Assembly (NCBI GenBank): GCA_041672465.1
Contig: JBAYZO010000001.1
Coordinates: forward strand, 1 to 64,000
DNA from: UBA1206 sp041672465
GTDB taxonomy: Bacteria > Bacillota > Clostridia > Oscillospirales > CAG-382
DNA length: 64,000 nt
Direction of reading: 5' to 3'
Numbering within the stretch: position 1 is the stretch's first letter; every line of letters begins with the position of its first letter. This document shows, in pieces, positions 26,730-34,816 of this stretch. The notes under the pieces are model-generated. The model did not search any database and was not told the origin of the DNA. It was given only the letters and a program-made list of their open reading frames with translations. Made by a program: the position numbers and the translations under genes.

Positions 26730-26808
26730 CCCGGCCTTGGCCGGGATTCCGACTTTAGTCGGGATGATCGACTTTTGTCGGTTAAACCGACAAAAGTCGG
26801 TTTTTTTT
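26730..26808. terminator. Compound bidirectional terminator
   Basis: Three hairpins in a row: CCCGGC/GCCGGG (26730-26745), CCGACT/AGTCGG (26749-26762), and a long stem of about 14-15 bp at 26769-26799 (CGACTTTTGTCGG with its complement) followed by a T-run. It ends the DUF4430 gene rightward and clpX leftward. Confidence 0.87.
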
Positions 26809-28043
26809 TATGAGACCATTTCAGAAGTAATCTTAAGTTCCTTTACCCCTTCTTCCGAGGGGAGCTTATACATATGCCCGAGCATAATTTTTTCAATTAT
26901 ATTTCGCAGCCCTCTCGCGCCGGTGTTAAGCGATATCGCTTTGTCGGCGACTTTTTCAAGGGCTTTTTCCTCAAAATCAAGCTTTACGCCGTCCATTTCA
27001 AGGAGCTTGGCGTACTGCTTTATAATGGCGTTCTTGGGCTTTGTAAGTATGGCGATAAGCGCCTCCCGATCCAGCGGGTCAAGCGCGCAGACGACGGGTA
27101 TGCGGCCTACGAGTTCGGGTATAAGCCCAAACTTGACAAGGTCGTGCGGGGTGACTTCGCGGAGCACCCTTGACTTGACTTTTTGCGCCTTTGTGAGCAC
27201 ATTGGAGGAAAAGCCTATCGACTGTCTCCCCAATCTTCCCTCCACAAGCGTTTCAAGCCCGTCAAAAGCGCCGCCGCAAATAAACATAATGTTTGAGGTG
27301 TCTATTTGAATAAATTCCTGATTCGGGTGCTTTCGCCCCCCCTGCGGGGGCACGTTTGATATGGTTCCCTCAAGAATTTTAAGGAGCGCCTGCTGAACCC
27401 CCTCGCCGGAGACGTCCCGCGTAATAGAGCGGTTTTCGCTTCGGCGGGCGATTTTATCTATTTCATCAATATAAATAATTCCTTTTTCAGCCTTTGAGAT
27501 ATCATAATCGGCGGCTTGAATAAGCTTTAACAAGATATTCTCAACGTCCTCGCCGACATATCCCGCCTCCGTGAGGGTGGTCGCGTCGGCTATGGCAAAC
27601 GGCACGGAGAGGACTTCCGCCAGCGTTTGGGCGAGAAGCGTCTTCCCCACTCCGCTGGGGCCGAGCAGCAGTATGTTTGATTTTTGAAGTTTTACGTCGT
27701 CTTCCTCGGACTTTTTCTTGGTTTTTATAAGCGTGTTTATACGCTTATAGTGATTATAAACCGCCACCGACAGGGCGATTTTGGCGTCGTCCTGACCAAC
27801 CACATGGTCGTCAAGCTTTGCCTTGATTTCAGCCGGCTTGAGGAGCGGAATGGGCTTTTGCTTTACTCCTTTGCTTGTCTTTTCGGCCATTATATCTTCA
27901 TACTCATAGGTTATTGCCGTGCATATGGTAATGCAATCTTCGCAAAAGCTCATATCCCGGCCTTCTATTTTAAGCTTGACCGGGTGTTCGGTATATCTGC
28001 CGCAAAACGCGCAGTTTTTTCCCGTGGTTTTGTTGTGTTCCAT
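26808..28043 (-). CDS. clpX: ATP-dependent Clp protease ATP-binding subunit ClpX
   Basis: ClpX is the AAA+ unfoldase that feeds ClpP. The 411-residue protein has the N-terminal C4 zinc domain (CAFC at 11-14 and CEDC at 34-37), Walker A GPSGVGKT, Walker B IIYIDEIDKIARR and the pore loop motif GYVGEDV. The IGF loop that docks on ClpP is QSIGFSS, as expected. It is 3 bases downstream of clpP and part of the tig-clpP-clpX unit. Confidence 0.97.
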   Translation of the reverse strand: MEHNKTTGKNCAFCGRYTEHPVKLKIEGRDMSFCEDCITICTAITYEYEDIMAEKTSKGVKQKPIPLLKPAEIKAKLDDHVVGQDDAKIALSVAVYNHYKRINTLIKTKKKSEEDDVKLQKSNILLLGPSGVGKTLLAQTLAEVLSVPFAIADATTLTEAGYVGEDVENILLKLIQAADYDISKAEKGIIYIDEIDKIARRSENRSITRDVSGEGVQQALLKILEGTISNVPPQGGRKHPNQEFIQIDTSNIMFICGGAFDGLETLVEGRLGRQSIGFSSNVLTKAQKVKSRVLREVTPHDLVKFGLIPELVGRIPVVCALDPLDREALIAILTKPKNAIIKQYAKLLEMDGVKLDFEEKALEKVADKAISLNTGARGLRNIIEKIMLGHMYKLPSEEGVKELKITSEMVS

Positions 28044-28046
28044 TAA

Positions 28047-28631
28047 TTATTGCCTTTTTTCAAAAACTTTGTCTATAAGTCCGTATTCAAGCGCTTGAGC
28101 GGGGTCGAGGAAGTTATCCCTTTCGGTGTCGGCGCAGATTTTTTCGTAGGGCTGGCCTGTCTTTTCGGCAAGTATCCTGTTTAGTTTTTCCTTGATTTTT
28201 ATAATTCTTTCGGCGTGTATTTTAATATCCGTCGCCTGTCCCTGCATTCCGCCCAGCGGCTGATGAATTAAAATTTCCGAATTCGGGAGGGCTATTCGCT
28301 TTCCCTTTGCCCCCGCCGCGAGCAAAAACGCCGCCATTGATGCCGCGATGCCCACGCAGGTCGTGGAGACATCGCACTTGATATAATTCATCGTGTCGTA
28401 AATCGCCATTCCGCTTGTTATAGAGCCGCCCGGCGAATTTATATAAAGATAAATATCCTTGTCCGCGTCATCGGCCTCAAGATATATTAACTGGGCTATC
28501 GCCAGCGACGCCGTCACATCGTTTATCTCGCCGCTTAAAAAGACAATCCTGTCGTTCAGCAGTCTTGAAAAAATATCATAAGACCGCTCGCCCCTGTTTG
28601 TCTGTTCTATGACTATCGGCACCAATGCCAT
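28047..28631 (-). CDS. clpP: ATP-dependent Clp protease proteolytic subunit ClpP
   Basis: The 194-residue serine peptidase subunit that forms the two-ring proteolytic chamber. The catalytic triad is visible: Ser in VGIAASMAAF, His in LIHQPLGG, and Asp in TERDNFLD. The N-terminal axial loop begins ALVPIVIEQT as in other Bacillota. It lies between tig (32 bases) and clpX (3 bases), the classical proteostasis arrangement. Confidence 0.97.
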   Translation of the reverse strand: MALVPIVIEQTNRGERSYDIFSRLLNDRIVFLSGEINDVTASLAIAQLIYLEADDADKDIYLYINSPGGSITSGMAIYDTMNYIKCDVSTTCVGIAASMAAFLLAAGAKGKRIALPNSEILIHQPLGGMQGQATDIKIHAERIIKIKEKLNRILAEKTGQPYEKICADTERDNFLDPAQALEYGLIDKVFEKRQ

Positions 28632-28663
28632 ATGCTTGCCCTTCTTTCTTTAATTTTGTTGAA

Positions 28664-30037
28664 TTAATTCAGCTGTTCGCCCGCAGCGCCGTCAGGTACG
28701 GCGTTTGACTTAATAAGCTCCACCGCTTTGCGGATCGCGATATCCTTGACTACGCCGCCGAGAGGCACGGTTTCCTTGATTTTTTCCAAATCTATCTTAT
28801 AGCTCTCCGCCATGGTTTTGTATTCTTCTTCTATTTCATCTTCGCTCGGGGCAATTCCCTCCGCCTTAACGACAGCCTCAAGCGCCAGCCGAGTTCTCAC
28901 CCGGCGTTCGGATTCGGGGCGGAGCGAATCCCGAAATCTCTTTTCGTCCATCCCGGTATAGTTATAATACATGTCAAGGCTTCCTCCCTGAGAAGTCAGC
29001 CGATATTCAAAATCCCTTAAATCGCCGTCGATTTCGGTTTCAATCATCGCGTCGGGGAGGTCTAACTCTGTGTTCGCCAAAAGCTCATCGATAATTTTTT
29101 CCTCATACGCCCTGTCTTCGGCTTTTTGTTTCCTATCGGTTATTTTCGCCTTTATATCCGCCTTATATTCATCAACCGTGTTCAGGCTTTCCGACACTTC
29201 TTTTACAAACTCGTCGTCAAGAACCGGGATCTCTTCCCTTTTGATTTCTTTAAGCTCAACCTTAAAAACGGCGGGTTTTCCGGCAAGCTCGCTTACGGGG
29301 TAATCAGCCGGAAAGGTGACGTTAACCTCAAAGCTCTCGCCCGCCAAACGGCCGATAACCTGATCCTCAAAACCCGGGATAAAAGAACCCGAACCAAGCT
29401 TGAGCGCGTGGTCCCCGCCTTTTCCGCCCTCGAACGGAACTCCGTCTATAAAGCCCTCAAAATCAATAACTGCGGTGTCGCCGCCGCGCGAAGCTTCGCC
29501 CTCGATGACCAAAAGCCTTGCGTTTCGCTTTCTGTAGCTCATTATCTCGTTGTCAATTTCCTCGTTCGTAACGCTGACAACTTCTTTATTCGCCTTAAGC
29601 CCTTTATATTTGCCCACAACCGCCTCCGGCTTTATAAACACCTTGGCGGTGAGGGTCACGCCCTCTTCGTTTATCGAGACTATTTCAATGTCCGGCCTTG
29701 ATACAACCTCAAGACCCGCCGATTCCACCGCTCTGCCGTAGACGTCGGGGAGGAGCCCGTCGATTGCCTCGTCATGGAAGAACGACGAGCCGTACATTTT
29801 TTCTATAATTGATTTCGGGGCTTTTCCCCTGCGGAACCCCGGCACGTTGATCTTCGCCGCGTTTCTTTTATACGCTTTCATCACCGCTTCGTCAAACACC
29901 GGTTTTTCAATAAGCAGCGTCAGTTCCTTGTGGTTCTTGCCTATTTCCTTTATGTCTTTTATCTCGTTATTTTCTTTTACTTCATTTGCTTTGGAATCGA
30001 CCTTTATCTCGTCCGTTCCGCTATTTGTGTTTTCCAT
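28664..30037 (-). CDS. tig: Trigger factor
   Basis: Trigger factor is the ribosome-bound chaperone with peptidyl-prolyl isomerase activity. The ribosome-binding signature appears as NVPGFRRGKAPKSIIEKMYG (the GFRxGxxP motif), followed by the FKBP-type domain (RGGDTAVIDFEGFIDGVPF) and a long helical C-terminal part. I set the start at ATG 30037, with GGAGG 11 bases upstream; TTG 30055 contains that ribosome site. The 457-residue product has about 30 extra acidic N-terminal residues before the usual beginning. A promoter is at 30072-30099. Confidence 0.95.
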   Translation of the reverse strand: MENTNSGTDEIKVDSKANEVKENNEIKDIKEIGKNHKELTLLIEKPVFDEAVMKAYKRNAAKINVPGFRRGKAPKSIIEKMYGSSFFHDEAIDGLLPDVYGRAVESAGLEVVSRPDIEIVSINEEGVTLTAKVFIKPEAVVGKYKGLKANKEVVSVTNEEIDNEIMSYRKRNARLLVIEGEASRGGDTAVIDFEGFIDGVPFEGGKGGDHALKLGSGSFIPGFEDQVIGRLAGESFEVNVTFPADYPVSELAGKPAVFKVELKEIKREEIPVLDDEFVKEVSESLNTVDEYKADIKAKITDRKQKAEDRAYEEKIIDELLANTELDLPDAMIETEIDGDLRDFEYRLTSQGGSLDMYYNYTGMDEKRFRDSLRPESERRVRTRLALEAVVKAEGIAPSEDEIEEEYKTMAESYKIDLEKIKETVPLGGVVKDIAIRKAVELIKSNAVPDGAAGEQLN

Positions 30038-30071
30038 CAAAAAATTATCCTCCAATTATCGTATCTATATT

Positions 30072-30099
30072 ATTTTATACTAAAACGGCGGTTTGTCAA
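30072..30099 (-). promoter_or_regulatory. Promoter of tig-clpP-clpX
   Basis: On the minus strand TTGACA (30094-30099) and TAAAAT (30072-30077) are 16 bases apart. No CIRCE or CtsR-type operator is apparent in the gap. Confidence 0.7.
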
Positions 30100-30157
30100 C
30101 AGAATTTTGCAAAATTGAGATTTTTGTAACGAATTTTAAAATTTTCCCCCCTATGCC

Positions 30158-30186
30158 TTGATAAAGTTGTGTATTTTAAATATAAT
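30158..30186 (+). promoter_or_regulatory. Promoter of the sortase gene
   Basis: TTGATA (30158-30163) and TATAAT (30181-30186) are 17 bases apart, 45 bases before the sortase start codon. Confidence 0.75.
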
Positions 30187-30231
30187 AACCTTGCCACCGA
30201 TTTACGGAATTATCCAAAGGAGCCTGCCTTT

Positions 30232-31335
30232 ATGCCCAAGCGCAACGCCGACGCCGAACACGCGGCAAACGATGTTACAAACGTACTTGAAAACGCTGAC
30301 AAAGCCGAACTTACCCGCAAGTCAAGTCTTGCGGATACAAGCGTCTTTTGCGCGAACATACCCCTGCCCGACAACGGCATACTCACCGGCGGCGAGCTTG
30401 AGGAAACCGTGGCGAAGTTTGAGCTGAGCAGCATAAAACCCGTATATAACGGCAAAAAGCCAAAAATTATAACGGGAAAACTTATTGTCAGAATGGCGCT
30501 GCTTGCCGCCTGCGCCGGGTTGTTTTTTTACTGCGTGTACGCGATAGCCCAGCGGGTTGCCGACGACATAAGAAACGAAAATATAATGGAAGACTTAATA
30601 GAGGCGACCGAGCGGAAATCCGAAGTGGCGCGAACCCCGAGACAAAAAGAGTCCCCGCTGACGCTTACGCTCTTTGACGCTCTCGGCGTTACCGAATACG
30701 CCCAAGAATGGAACGATATCGACACCGCCGGCAAATATGACTCTATCCGGTACACATTAACCAAGCTAAAGGCCGCGAACAGCGACATTTTCGGCTGGAT
30801 ACGCTGCGTGGGCGGGATGATAAACATTAATTATCCCATTGTTAAGAGCACGGACAACAGTTTTTACCTAAACAAAAACTTTGAAAAGCGTCCGTCGGTC
30901 GCGGGGTCAATTTTTGCCGACTTTAGAAACTCGTTTACTCAGGGCGATAACTACAACACAATTTTTTACGGCCACTGCATGACAAACGGCACAATGTTCA
31001 GGGCGGTAAAGGACTGGTACGATTCCCCCTCGCGTTCCGCCGCCGCCGACCAGATAAACATTGAGATTATTACCCCCGACGCGGTGTATGTGTATGAGAT
31101 TTTTGCCGCTTATCGGTCCTCGGGCTCTGACTTTATAACCGTCTCTTTCGCGAACAACGCCGAATACCTCACGTTTTTAAAGAATCTCCAGAAAAAATCC
31201 GTGCTTAAGAAAACCACGAGCTTTGACATAAACACAAGAATTATAACCCTTTCCACCTGCACAAACGTGATTTCAAACCCCGACGAGCGCTATGTCGTCC
31301 ATGGCAAGCTTGTTAAAATTATAAAGTATAGCTAA
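30232..31335 (+). CDS. Class B sortase
   Basis: A 367-residue membrane-anchored transpeptidase that would join a sorted surface protein to the cell wall. A cytoplasmic N-terminal tail of ~80 residues is followed by one membrane segment (VRMALLAACAGLFFYCVYAI) and an extracellular catalytic domain. The catalytic residues are His in IFYGHCMTNG (~246), Cys in TLSTCTN (~342) and Arg in DERYVVHG (~352), with the extra helical stretch typical of class B. The start is ATG 30232 with AAAGGAG 9 bases upstream; a longer frame from 30169 contains that site. No protein with an obvious class B sorting signal is found in this window. Confidence 0.9.
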   Translation: MPKRNADAEHAANDVTNVLENADKAELTRKSSLADTSVFCANIPLPDNGILTGGELEETVAKFELSSIKPVYNGKKPKIITGKLIVRMALLAACAGLFFYCVYAIAQRVADDIRNENIMEDLIEATERKSEVARTPRQKESPLTLTLFDALGVTEYAQEWNDIDTAGKYDSIRYTLTKLKAANSDIFGWIRCVGGMININYPIVKSTDNSFYLNKNFEKRPSVAGSIFADFRNSFTQGDNYNTIFYGHCMTNGTMFRAVKDWYDSPSRSAAADQINIEIITPDAVYVYEIFAAYRSSGSDFITVSFANNAEYLTFLKNLQKKSVLKKTTSFDINTRIITLSTCTNVISNPDERYVVHGKLVKIIKYS

Positions 31336-31407
31336 AAAACCCTACTGTTATATTGTACGCCATTACATAAACTTTGGCGTTTTTGCCTTTAACCCCAAAG
31401 CGTTAAA

Positions 31408-31445
31408 GCATTAAAAAAAGCCGGCCGCCCGGCTTTTTTTAATGC
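31408..31445. terminator. Bidirectional terminator between sortase and LRR genes
   Basis: A long perfect stem (about 17 bp, GCATTAAAAAAAGCCGG with its complement) around CCGC has A/T-runs on both sides and serves both converging genes. Confidence 0.87.
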
Positions 31446-31454
31446 TGCTTTATG

Positions 31455-32807
31455 TTATTTTACCTGTGTGCCGGAAAAAACATAAGCGCCGATCTCGGTT
31501 GTTTCCGGAACGTCCGCGAAGACAAGATCCGAACACCCCGCGAAAGCGTAGCTGCCAATATATGTTACGGAATCGGGGATAAAAACCGCTTTGAGCGATT
31601 CGCACCCGAAAAACGCAAAGGCGGAGACAACCTCAAGAGAGGCGGGAAGGTAAACATATTCCAAAGACACGCAGTCTTCAAAAGCGCGAAGCTCTATCTC
31701 GGTAAGCGTATCCGGGAGACGCACGGCTTTTAACGAGGTAAAACCCGAAAACGCGCCGGGTTCGATTTTTGTAACGCCGTCCTCAATATAAATATATTCG
31801 ATTCCCGAGTTGTTTTCCCAAATAAGCCCCGCCGGTATGACGGATGAGTTGCCGGCTTTTACAGTTATGCCTTTTGCGAACGGCACGTGAATCATTTCGG
31901 TAGTTTTAAATTCTTTTGTAAACAGCGACATATCGTAATTTTCGGGCTCTACGGGTTCTTCGGCGGGGGCGTCCGCGATATCCCTCACCTCTATACCGGT
32001 GCCTTCAAACGTAATCGTGTCATATGTCACAGTGCCGGGCTTGGCATACACATAGTCCACAAGAACTCCAAAGAAGCTAACAATATTATTCGGCAAAACA
32101 AGATATTCAATGTCCGCGCCTCTGAAGCACCCCCTGCCTATCCCCGAGAGAGAGTTCGGCAGGATAAGGTGTTTTAGCGAAGAACACCACATAAAGGAGT
32201 CGTGCTCAATAAACGTCAGCGTGTCCGGCAATGATACCACAGACAGCGATTCGCAGTTATAAAACGAATCGAATGGTATGGAAGTCACGGACGGGGGAAG
32301 ATATATTTTCTCAAGCGAAACGCAGTCATTAAACACCCCGCAGTGGAGCCTGCTCAGCGTGGAGGGCAGGCGGACGACTTTAAGTTCCGAACAGCCCGCG
32401 AACGCGTACTCCTCAATTTCCGTAACGCCGTCCTCAATATACAGATATTTAATTTTTTTGTTCCCGCCGAACATTTCTTCCGTGATTTTTGTTATTGTGC
32501 CGGACTTGATTATCACCCCTTCGGCGGACTCGGGGAATTCATCCAGCACAAATTCAGAGGTGAAAAGCGACATATCATATGTTTCTTCCGGCATTTGGTA
32601 TTCATTCGATGGTTCTTCGGACGATGATTCGGATGGTTCTTCGGCTGATGATTCGGGGAGTTCAGAACTTGTCAATGACAATATGCCGGACAAAGCGCTT
32701 TCCCCACCTTCGCTGACCCCGCCGCCGCCGGAACAGGAAAAAAGCGACGCAAAAGTCAAAGCGACCAAAACAGCGCAAAGGAAATATGAGAGTATACGAG
32801 TTGACAT
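31455..32807 (-). CDS. BspA-type leucine-rich repeat lipoprotein
   Basis: A 450-residue surface protein. The signal peptide ends in ASLFSC, a lipobox. A Ser/Glu/Pro linker (about residues 40-70) leads to two blocks of BspA-type LRR_5 repeats, recognisable by units such as FAGCSELKVVRLPSTL and FEDCVSLEYVYLPASL. Each block begins with YDMSLFT, so the second half (from about residue 290) is an internal duplication of the first. These repeats usually mediate adhesion or binding. The start is ATG 32807 with AAGGAGG 8 bases upstream; no LPXTG is seen, so the neighbouring sortase is not obviously its anchor. Confidence 0.87.
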   Translation of the reverse strand: MSTRILSYFLCAVLVALTFASLFSCSGGGGVSEGGESALSGILSLTSSELPESSAEEPSESSSEEPSNEYQMPEETYDMSLFTSEFVLDEFPESAEGVIIKSGTITKITEEMFGGNKKIKYLYIEDGVTEIEEYAFAGCSELKVVRLPSTLSRLHCGVFNDCVSLEKIYLPPSVTSIPFDSFYNCESLSVVSLPDTLTFIEHDSFMWCSSLKHLILPNSLSGIGRGCFRGADIEYLVLPNNIVSFFGVLVDYVYAKPGTVTYDTITFEGTGIEVRDIADAPAEEPVEPENYDMSLFTKEFKTTEMIHVPFAKGITVKAGNSSVIPAGLIWENNSGIEYIYIEDGVTKIEPGAFSGFTSLKAVRLPDTLTEIELRAFEDCVSLEYVYLPASLEVVSAFAFFGCESLKAVFIPDSVTYIGSYAFAGCSDLVFADVPETTEIGAYVFSGTQVK

Positions 32808-32855
32808 TAAAATGGCCTCCTTTTTTAGCAAAACGCTAAACAATATAAATTAAAC

Positions 32856-33746
32856 TTAATAACTCTGTCGCGTTAACACCACTACATATTGGTTTGAATA
32901 AAGAAGTTTTACATATGTATTATCTATAATAAATGTAAAATCATTACTAAGAGAACGTAAAGTATATACAAGTTGTGCGTTTGTATAAGATTGTGGTATG
33001 AAAATTTTATTTTCAGTATAGTCTATATAAACGGGAGAGCCTGATTTTGTTTGTATTCCGGGATATGATGCATGATCAAATAGTTCAGTTTCTGAAAATT
33101 CTATATAACACTCGTTTACATCAAAAACTTGAGTAACATCAACAAACGGAGCATCTTCAGCATACTGCCAAAAAGACATTGTTGGGCAAAGATTTTTAGC
33201 ATCTATATAACTCGTATTCCTTGTTGCAAACCATAATTTTAAATCGCCTAAGTTTGCCATGTTGTAACAATTTACTCTGAAGTCGTTATTTAAATACAAA
33301 CATGGTTCAAACCCTGCTTTCGCAATTGCTGTAGCATATGCTTTAGCAATATTGGTATTTGCTTCTTTTGTTAAAGTTTTATACCTGTCATTATTATTAT
33401 CTTCCATATCAATGACTAATGGTAATTTAATTTTTGAATACCCGCCTGCAGCAATAACATTAGACAAAAACAAATTTACTTCAGTTTCAACAGATAGCTT
33501 GTTTACACTTGATCCTGTGTTTACATTCATTGCGCGGCAAAAATGATAAGCCCCAACCATTATCCCTTTTGATGTAGCCGCATTAACATTATTAATGAAG
33601 CATTGCCTCATTGCTCTGTCAGTACTTGAACTATCTGGATAACCCTCAGAAGCTTTAATAAATGCAAATGTTACCCCTTGATTTTTTAACTTTCCCCAAG
33701 TACTTGCGCTAACAGAAAAACTTACATCAACACCTAACCTTTGCAT
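32856..33746 (-). CDS. GH25 lysozyme (N-acetylmuramidase)
   Basis: A 296-residue protein whose first ~200 residues form a glycoside hydrolase family 25 domain that cuts peptidoglycan between MurNAc and GlcNAc. The catalytic acids are visible as Asp7 in LGVDVS and the DxE pair in VIDMEDN (~113-115); FAFIKASEGY and GAYHFCRA are also typical. The last ~90 residues are of unknown type. There is no signal peptide, as in phage endolysins. The gene is strongly AT-rich in contrast to its neighbours and lies beside a hairpin repeat and tRNA genes, so it is probably of foreign origin. AAAGGTGG precedes the ATG. Confidence 0.88.
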   Translation of the reverse strand: MQRLGVDVSFSVSASTWGKLKNQGVTFAFIKASEGYPDSSSTDRAMRQCFINNVNAATSKGIMVGAYHFCRAMNVNTGSSVNKLSVETEVNLFLSNVIAAGGYSKIKLPLVIDMEDNNNDRYKTLTKEANTNIAKAYATAIAKAGFEPCLYLNNDFRVNCYNMANLGDLKLWFATRNTSYIDAKNLCPTMSFWQYAEDAPFVDVTQVFDVNECYIEFSETELFDHASYPGIQTKSGSPVYIDYTENKIFIPQSYTNAQLVYTLRSLSNDFTFIIDNTYVKLLYSNQYVVVLTRQSY

Positions 33747-34170
33747 AAAAATCCACCTTTCTAAATTTTTTTTATATTAAAATAATAATATAACTGTTTT
33801 AATTTTCCTTCTAAAATATACTTATTAAGTTAAATACCAAAAATTAATATGAATTTATTAACTTGTATTAAATTAATATATTTCTACAAAAACTATGATT
33901 TTAATCCAAAAACCATGATACATATTTTTCTTGAACGACACTAACCCTGCGTTTTGCAGGGTTTCGCTGAGTGATGGTATAAAAACATTTAGCCCAAACT
34001 CGGGCGGAAGATCAAAAAAGATGTTTTAGCGGTTTTGTCGCCGGATTCGGATAGGCTAACCGGATATGTTTGGGTTATTAAAGCCCGAAAGTATATTATA
34101 TTCTGCTGTTATATTAAGTATAATACTAATTCCACAATATGTCAAGAGGAAAAACGAATAAAGTGGAAAG
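33747..34170. other. AT-rich non-coding stretch upstream of the lysozyme gene
   Basis: No gene is supportable. It should contain the lysozyme promoter. A hairpin CCCTGC/GCAGGG lies at about 33946-33962 and a TATAATA-like box near 34120. Base composition is far more AT-rich than the core of the window. Confidence 0.45.
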
Positions 34171-34505
34171 GAATGAATGAAGTCGCGGCTTAATGCGCCG
34201 ACAGACATGCTTTGTTGAAAAAACAAATGTAAAAGACAATGAATCAAAATTAAAAGTATATGTTTTAACTTCGTTACTTTAAGTCTTATTTTTTCGTCTT
34301 AAATGAAATATTGCTTCGCAATATGAAATAATGGTCTTGCGACCATTATGAAAATTTTCTGCTAAAGCAGAAAGTGAAATAAAATAAATCCACCCATGCC
34401 CGCAGGCATTTCATACGCCGCAGGCGTATTTCATGTGCGTTAGCACATTTCACAAATCCGCAAGGATTTATTTCATTGAAAAAAGCGCCAAAAGGCGCTT
34501 TTTTC
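34171..34505. repeat. Tandem-hairpin repeat array, copy 2, ending at the CCA of tRNA-fMet
   Basis: About 335 bases homologous to 4830-5158, in the same orientation and order of hairpins. The stems are kept while loops differ, for example TCC/TTC, TCAC/TTGC, GATA/GTTA and GTAA/GCAA. In the left part one stem pair changes from G-C to A-T (TTAGAA/TTCTAA in copy 1, TTAAAA/TTTTAA here). Homology stops at the CTGG that is the end of the tRNA plus one base. Confidence 0.8.
34478..34504 (-). terminator. Terminator of the tRNA-Leu/tRNA-fMet unit
   Basis: Same 11-bp AAAAAAGCGCC/GGCGCTTTTTT stem as at 5132-5157, directly after the tRNA on the minus strand. Confidence 0.75.
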
Positions 34506-34581
34506 TGGTTGCGGAGGCAGGATTTGAACCTGCGACCTCCGGGTTATGAGCCCGACGAGCTTCCAGCTGCTCTACCCCGCG
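34506..34581 (-). tRNA. Initiator tRNA-fMet (CAU), CCA encoded
   Basis: 76 nt on the minus strand. The anticodon arm CGGG-CTCATAA-CCCG gives CAT with the three G-C pairs typical of initiators, and position 1 (C) faces A72 in a mismatch, the second hallmark of bacterial initiator tRNA. The T arm is GGTTCAAATCC. CCA is encoded. Confidence 0.94.
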
Positions 34582-34627
34582 ATATTGAACTTTTGTTATA
34601 ACTGCAACCCTTAGTGTCCAAAAATTG

Positions 34628-34716
34628 TGGTGCCGGACACCGGGCTTGAACCGGTACGAGATTTTAATCTCACGGGATTTTAAGTCCCGGGCGTCTGCCA
34701 ATTCCGCCAGTCCGGC
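34628..34716 (-). tRNA. tRNA-Leu (UAA), CCA encoded
   Basis: 89 nt with a long variable arm, acceptor GCCGGAC/GTCCGGC, discriminator A and encoded CCA. The anticodon loop ACTTAAAAT gives TAA. It lies 46 bases upstream of tRNA-fMet in one transcript. Its wobble U34 is a known target of both MnmE/MnmG and TrmL. Confidence 0.95.
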
Positions 34717-34730
34717 CCGACAGCATTGTG

Positions 34731-34759
34731 ATTGTAGCACATCAGGCCCTTGTTGTCAA
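34731..34759 (-). promoter_or_regulatory. Promoter of the tRNA-Leu/tRNA-fMet unit
   Basis: On the minus strand TTGACA (34754-34759) and TACAAT (34731-34736) are 17 bases apart. The -35 box lies inside a dyad, ACATCAGGC (34739-34747) with GCCTGATGT (34762-34770). Confidence 0.82.
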
Positions 34760-34816
34760 GAGCCTGATGTAAAATTTATGATTTTGGCTTTTTAAACTGT
34801 TTTTGGGTATTTTGCT

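Noticed and set aside
26808..30037. CtsR or CIRCE heat-shock control of the clp cluster
   Set aside because: No direct or inverted repeat matching either operator was found in the tig promoter region.
34056..34247. 63-codon leftward frame in the gap before the hairpin repeat
   Set aside because: It runs into the repeat array, has no clear ribosome site and is a by-product of AT-rich sequence.
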